From the NCBI GenBank assembly GCA_958295665.1, contig OY282558.1, positions 23,869,409-23,933,408 of the forward strand: a DNA stretch of 64,000 bases, written 5' to 3'. The notes beneath the pieces were generated by a model that was not told the origin of the DNA, searched no databases, and worked only from the letters and a program-made list of their open reading frames with translations. Position numbers and translations under genes: made by a program. Origin of the DNA: Tipula vernalis (Eukaryota; Arthropoda; Insecta; Diptera; Tipulidae). The stretch's first letter is position 1; the number at the start of each line of letters is the position of its first letter. Below, piece by piece: positions 62,594-64,000 of this stretch.

Positions 62594-63757
62594 AATTTTA
62601 TTTAATTAATATTAGCTAAATATTTTTTTTTCGGCACTTTTCTTAAGTTTGTTAGGCTTTTTCCTGTTGTTGTTTGTATCATTAAAAAAGACAACAATAA
62701 AAATAAAAACAAAATACACTCCCTGATAATTTTATTATTGTTTTGTCTTTGTCTAACAATCTTGTCTTGTAATTTTTTTTTTTTTTTTTTTAATTAAGAT
62801 AATTTATTTTTCATATCATGTAATCGTAATTATACACTTCACATACATATTTTTATCATTTATCTAATGAATATTATTTATTTTACATAATTTTTAACTA
62901 AACACAACAAATATGTATTTGAAATTTTGTCAAATAGCTCTCAGCAAAAAAAATTGTTAGATCTCAGATCATGATGGAGAACTTGGAGGAGAAAACATCA
63001 AAAATCATAACCTACTTTTTTTCTTGTACTTGCACTATATATGGTTATCCTTTTTCGTTATCCAGAAAACTAAGGTCGAATATCTGTTTTATTCACTCAA
63101 ATAAACACAATATGATTGCTTTTTTTTTAATTTTTTCATTAGAATTAATTTTTTCTAAATATTTTTACACACTATATTAATATATGAATATAAAACATAT
63201 CGTATATTACAGAAATTATGTTTAAGTTAATGAAGTAGTTAATTAATATTTATATAAAACGAATTGTTATTTATATATTTTTTATATGCATATTTATATA
63301 CAAAAAAAACAACTAAATCGGTTCCTTTCACACACTACACAACATTCTAATAAAAAAGTCAATGGCGGACTGGAAATAAAATGAAAAAAAATTTGTTCAA
63401 CTCGGTCTGTCGATAATGTAGACTTGAAATTATTTTGGAATTATGATTTCCAATACCTCTCTACAGATGGAGCCGTCATTTAATAAAACGATTTGCATAT
63501 TTTAATTTCTACTACCTAAGTATTCTCATTTTTATTTTAGTAGAACAATTAAATTATTCATAATTATATTAATAATAAAAAAGAAAGAAAATAATAATGT
63601 GTTTAACTAAATTATATAAACAAAAAAAAAATTATTATTTTAGGAGGTAACATATAAAAACATTTTTTAATTTTATTTCTCTTCTTGTTTGAATTGTTTC
63701 TGTTATCAGTGGTTTTATTATTTAATTAATGGTATTGATTGCTGCTGATGCTGCTAC
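62594..63757. other. Region between the probable upstream exon and the RhoGAP exon
   Basis: Very AT-rich. It could be a 1.16-kb intron or, if the RhoGAP ATG is the true start, the promoter and 5' UTR of a short isoform. No TATA-type promoter can be singled out in such AT-rich DNA. Confidence 0.4.
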
Positions 63758-63879
63758 CTATGCTGTCTTATTTTTCGTTCTTGCCACATACCAAATTTTC
63801 GAAACGCTGTTTGAAGTAATTGATTCAAATGTAGGGTAAGTGACGAACCGATTGGCGATACTTCCCTCATGGCACGTTC
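63758..63879 (-). CDS. Probable upstream exon, same strand as the RhoGAP gene
   Basis: A strong acceptor (TATTATTTTTTGTTTCAG|GAACG, AG at 63881-63880) opens a 122-bp frame that starts ERAMREVSPIGSSLTLHLNQ and ends MWQERKIRQH plus two bases, followed by a weaker donor AG|GTAGCA (GT at 63757-63756). The frame closes soon after the donor. Base composition is clearly less AT-rich than the surroundings. No domain is recognisable. It sits 1.16 kb upstream of the RhoGAP exon on the same strand, and its phase-2 end would suit a phase-2 acceptor. The only phase-2 acceptor near 62590 (TCGAG) has no pyrimidine tract. It may therefore join an unseen exon, belong to another isoform, or belong to another gene. 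Confidence 0.5.
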
Positions 63880-64000
63880 CTGAAACAAAAAATAATATAT
63901 TTTTAATTTTAAATAATACAGCTTTTGATTAACACAATCCGACTGAACATCGGACTTAAATATTTTTGTTTAGTCTTAATTCTCTTAAAAACTAACTTAA

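Noticed and set aside
63720..64000. CRISPR, operon or bacterial features
   Set aside because: The window is eukaryotic; no direct-repeat/spacer array or polycistronic gene order exists anywhere in it.

Overview
This is a very AT-rich, intron- and repeat-dominated eukaryotic window. The transposon families (Tc1/mariner, hAT, PIF/Harbinger, pogo, Jockey-type non-LTR elements, a DINE-1-like element) and the texture of the non-coding DNA suggest an insect, most probably a higher fly (Diptera). No bacterial, organellar or viral genes are visible.

The only host gene I can support runs on the minus strand and spans most of the window. Its RhoGAP domain is split between an exon at 62593-62154 and an exon at 17404-17203. 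Both ends of the intervening intron carry consensus splice signals, and joining the exons keeps the reading frame and completes the domain. The intron between them is therefore about 44.75 kb, and nearly all the mobile DNA listed here sits inside it. A further probable exon lies upstream at 63879-63758. Downstream exons are expected below 17203 but I could not identify them.

Downstream intron, 1-17.2 kb: a mariner relic (about 1 kb), a Tc1-like fold-back element with ~540-bp arms (3034-4690), a truncated non-LTR element (8.0-9.77 kb), a HARBI1-like transposase relic (11.56-12.1 kb) and a nearly open Tc1-like element with 30-bp terminal repeats (14218-15891).

Giant intron, 17.4-62.15 kb: two composite repeat loci of the form A-(T)n-A (19474-23190 and 47794-50169), each a ~160-bp satellite array between two direct copies of a ~450-500-bp module that resembles DINE-1/Helentron relatives; a 240-bp (AT)n tract; a nearly full-length but broken non-LTR element (29.4-32.5 kb) abutting a third Tc1-like element (32531-33779); a three-layer nest at 35.4-39.5 kb in which a Tc1-like gene is split by a hAT element with a perfect 8-bp target duplication, itself holding a non-LTR element; a 1.66-kb element with a DDE-less helix-turn-helix transposase and a nested MITE (45.86-47.5 kb); a strongly G+T-rich segment (50.9-53 kb); a mariner/pogo junction with a large AT hairpin (56.65-57.7 kb); and an RNase H relic between G16 and C17 tracts (60.2-60.95 kb).

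The best candidates for something undescribed are the A-(T)n-A composites and the fold-back Tc1 element. None of the mobile elements looks autonomous as it stands.
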